A stretch of DNA of 64,000 bases from assembly GCA_026120185.1 (NCBI GenBank), contig JANUWF010002433.1, positions 124,001 through 188,000 of the forward strand, read 5' to 3'. Position 1 is the stretch's first letter, and each line of letters begins with the position of its first letter. Both the position numbers and the translations under genes were made by a program. Of the stretch, positions 62,651-64,000 are shown piece by piece. A model generated the notes under the pieces. The model saw only the letters and a list, made by a program, of their open reading frames with translations. It made no database searches and was not told the DNA's origin. Origin of the DNA: Voacanga thouarsii. Taxonomy: Eukaryota > Streptophyta > Magnoliopsida > Gentianales > Apocynaceae.

Positions 62651-64000
62651 TTAAGAGAGCACAAGCTGTATGCCAAATTCAGCAATTGCGAATTCTGGCT
62701 AGACAGTGTGGCATTCCTTGGCCATGTGGTGACCAAAGAAGGAATCAAGGTAGATCCGGCAAAGGTTAAGGCGGTGTCAGACTGGAAGCAGCCGAAGAAT
62801 ATTACTGAGATTCGGAGTTTCTTGGGATTGGCCGGGTACTACCGAAGATTTATCAAGGGATTCTCGACGCTCACATCGACAATAACCTGTTTCTTAAGGA
62901 AGGATGTTCCGTTTGGGTGGAACGAAAAATGCGAGAAAAGTTTCCAAGAATTAAAGAAGAGACTGATGACAGCACCGGTATTAAGTCTACCGGAGGAAGG
63001 CAAACCTTACGCGCTATACACCGATGCTTCAAAAGAAGGACTGGGAGCAGTGTTGATGCAAGACAGGAAAGTGATTGCTTATACATCCCGGAAGTTACAA
63101 CCGCATGAAGTGAACTACCCTACTCACGATTTGGAATTGGCAGCTATAGTGTTCGCCCTAAAGAAATGGCGAGACTACTTGTATGGAGTCGAGTACGAGG
63201 TGTTCACCGACCATAAGAGTCTGAAGTATATCTTCACCCAGAAGGATTTGAACTTAAGGCAACGAAGATGGATGGAATTCCTGGAAGAATACCGTTGCCC
63301 GATCAACTACCATCCCGGGAAGGCTAACGTTGTGGCAGACGCCCTAAGCAGAAAAGTTAGAATGGCTAGACTGAAGGTGCAGGAAATGCAAGTAGTTCAG
63401 GATGTATTGGACAGAAGAGAGGAGGTACAAGACAAAAGAATAGTCATCAGCAATTTGAAGTTGGTGCCGGATTTGAAGCAAGAAATAGTGGAAGCTCAGT
63501 GAAGCAACGCCGAGTTCCAAATTTTCAAGGATAAGGAACTTAAGCGATCGAATAGAGAATTTCGTTATGATGAGGCAGGAACTCTTCATTTCAGGGACCG
63601 ATTGTGTGTACCCGGGGAGCAGCAATTAAGAGACAGAATTTTGGAGGAGGCGCACAAGAGCAAGTACGCCATTCATCCGGGGGAGGTCAAGATGTATCAG
63701 GATTTGAAGAGAGTATACTAGTGGCTCGGAATGAAGCGAGATGTGGTTAAGTATGTGTCGACTTGCCTTACTTGCCAGAAAGTTAAAGCGGAGCATAGGA
63801 AATCTGCAGGGCTATTGCAGCCATTACCAGTGCCGGAATGGAAGTGGGAGGAGGTGACTATGGATTTCGTCACCGGACTTCCCATGTCAAAGACCCAGAA
63901 GGACGCCATATGGGTGGTGGTGGATCGACTGACCAAGTCGGCCCGCTTCATCCCGGTAAATGTGAGGGATTCCATGGAGAAGCTGGCTCAGACATATGTT
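62651..64000 (+). pseudogene. pol: pol remnant (RT C-terminus, RNase H, integrase N-terminus), Tekay/Del chromovirus
   Basis: In frame from about 62651, [20 protein letters not shown] and [17 protein letters not shown] belong to the RT thumb and connection of plant Ty3/gypsy elements. RNase H follows at about 63000-63350 with the four expected acidic residues in context: LYTDAS, DLELAA, VFTDHKS and [11 protein letters not shown] at 63500-63502 interrupts the frame. The same frame continues into integrase with the HHCC zinc-finger pattern (AHKSKYAIH and CLTCQ). A second stop, TAG, at 63719-63721 sits where relatives have Trp. The first catalytic Asp of the integrase core is present (TMDFVTGLP). 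The frame is open at the window edge. Protease and the RT catalytic YxDD region are missing upstream, so this copy is dead. The Tekay/Del assignment is from recognised motifs, not a tree. Confidence 0.92.

Noticed and set aside
61502..64000. Possibility that the internal region is an Ogre/Tat element because of the extra ORF before gag
   Set aside because: The RT-RNase H-integrase motifs ([29 protein letters not shown]) fit Tekay/Del chromoviruses better than Ogre/Tat. A tree of the pol segment would settle it.

Overview
This window is repetitive plant nuclear DNA, most likely from a flowering plant. I find no cellular protein gene, rRNA gene or intact tRNA gene. Two components explain nearly every base. 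The first is a tandem satellite with a monomer of about 270 bp, in six blocks totalling about 36.6 kb (roughly 135 monomers, allowing for truncated ones). The second is one family of very long LTRs (about 4.2-4.5 kb when complete), present as solo LTRs, fragments, one LTR nested in another, and one truncated LTR joined to a decayed internal region. The plant assignment rests on the primer binding site, which matches plant initiator tRNA-Met, and on pol residues typical of the Ty3/gypsy chromovirus lineage Tekay/Del, known for long LTRs and preference for heterochromatin.

Layout: 1-1295, 3' part of a + LTR; 1296-10201, satellite block 1; 10202-14571, - LTR; 14572-19843, satellite block 2 with a recent five-monomer higher-order repeat; 19844-24153, - solo LTR with a 4/5-matching 5-bp target duplication; 24154-25505, satellite block 3; 25506-29671, + solo LTR with a perfect CTTGG duplication; 29672-35604, satellite block 4; 35605-36369, - LTR fragment; 36370-37797, satellite block 5; 37798-46713, + LTR split by a complete - LTR (39013-43553) with a perfect CGAAA duplication; 46714-60470, satellite block 6; 60471-61501, 3' part of a + LTR; 61502-64000, its internal region with primer binding site, a leader ORF, a gag remnant and a pol remnant running off the window.

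The biology suggested is a heterochromatic, possibly pericentromeric, satellite array repeatedly invaded by a Tekay-like chromovirus and then reshaped by unequal recombination. Signs of this are solo LTRs, LTR ends without matching flanks, higher-order repeats and microhomology deletions. Points most worth a second look: recurrent LTR insertion at one position of the satellite monomer; a tRNA-like Pol III A/B-box module at a fixed place in every LTR copy that covers it; a possible conserved intron near the LTR 3' end; an acidic ORF with a SUMO-interaction-like motif upstream of gag; and CCAAT and TATA-like elements recurring in the satellite monomers.
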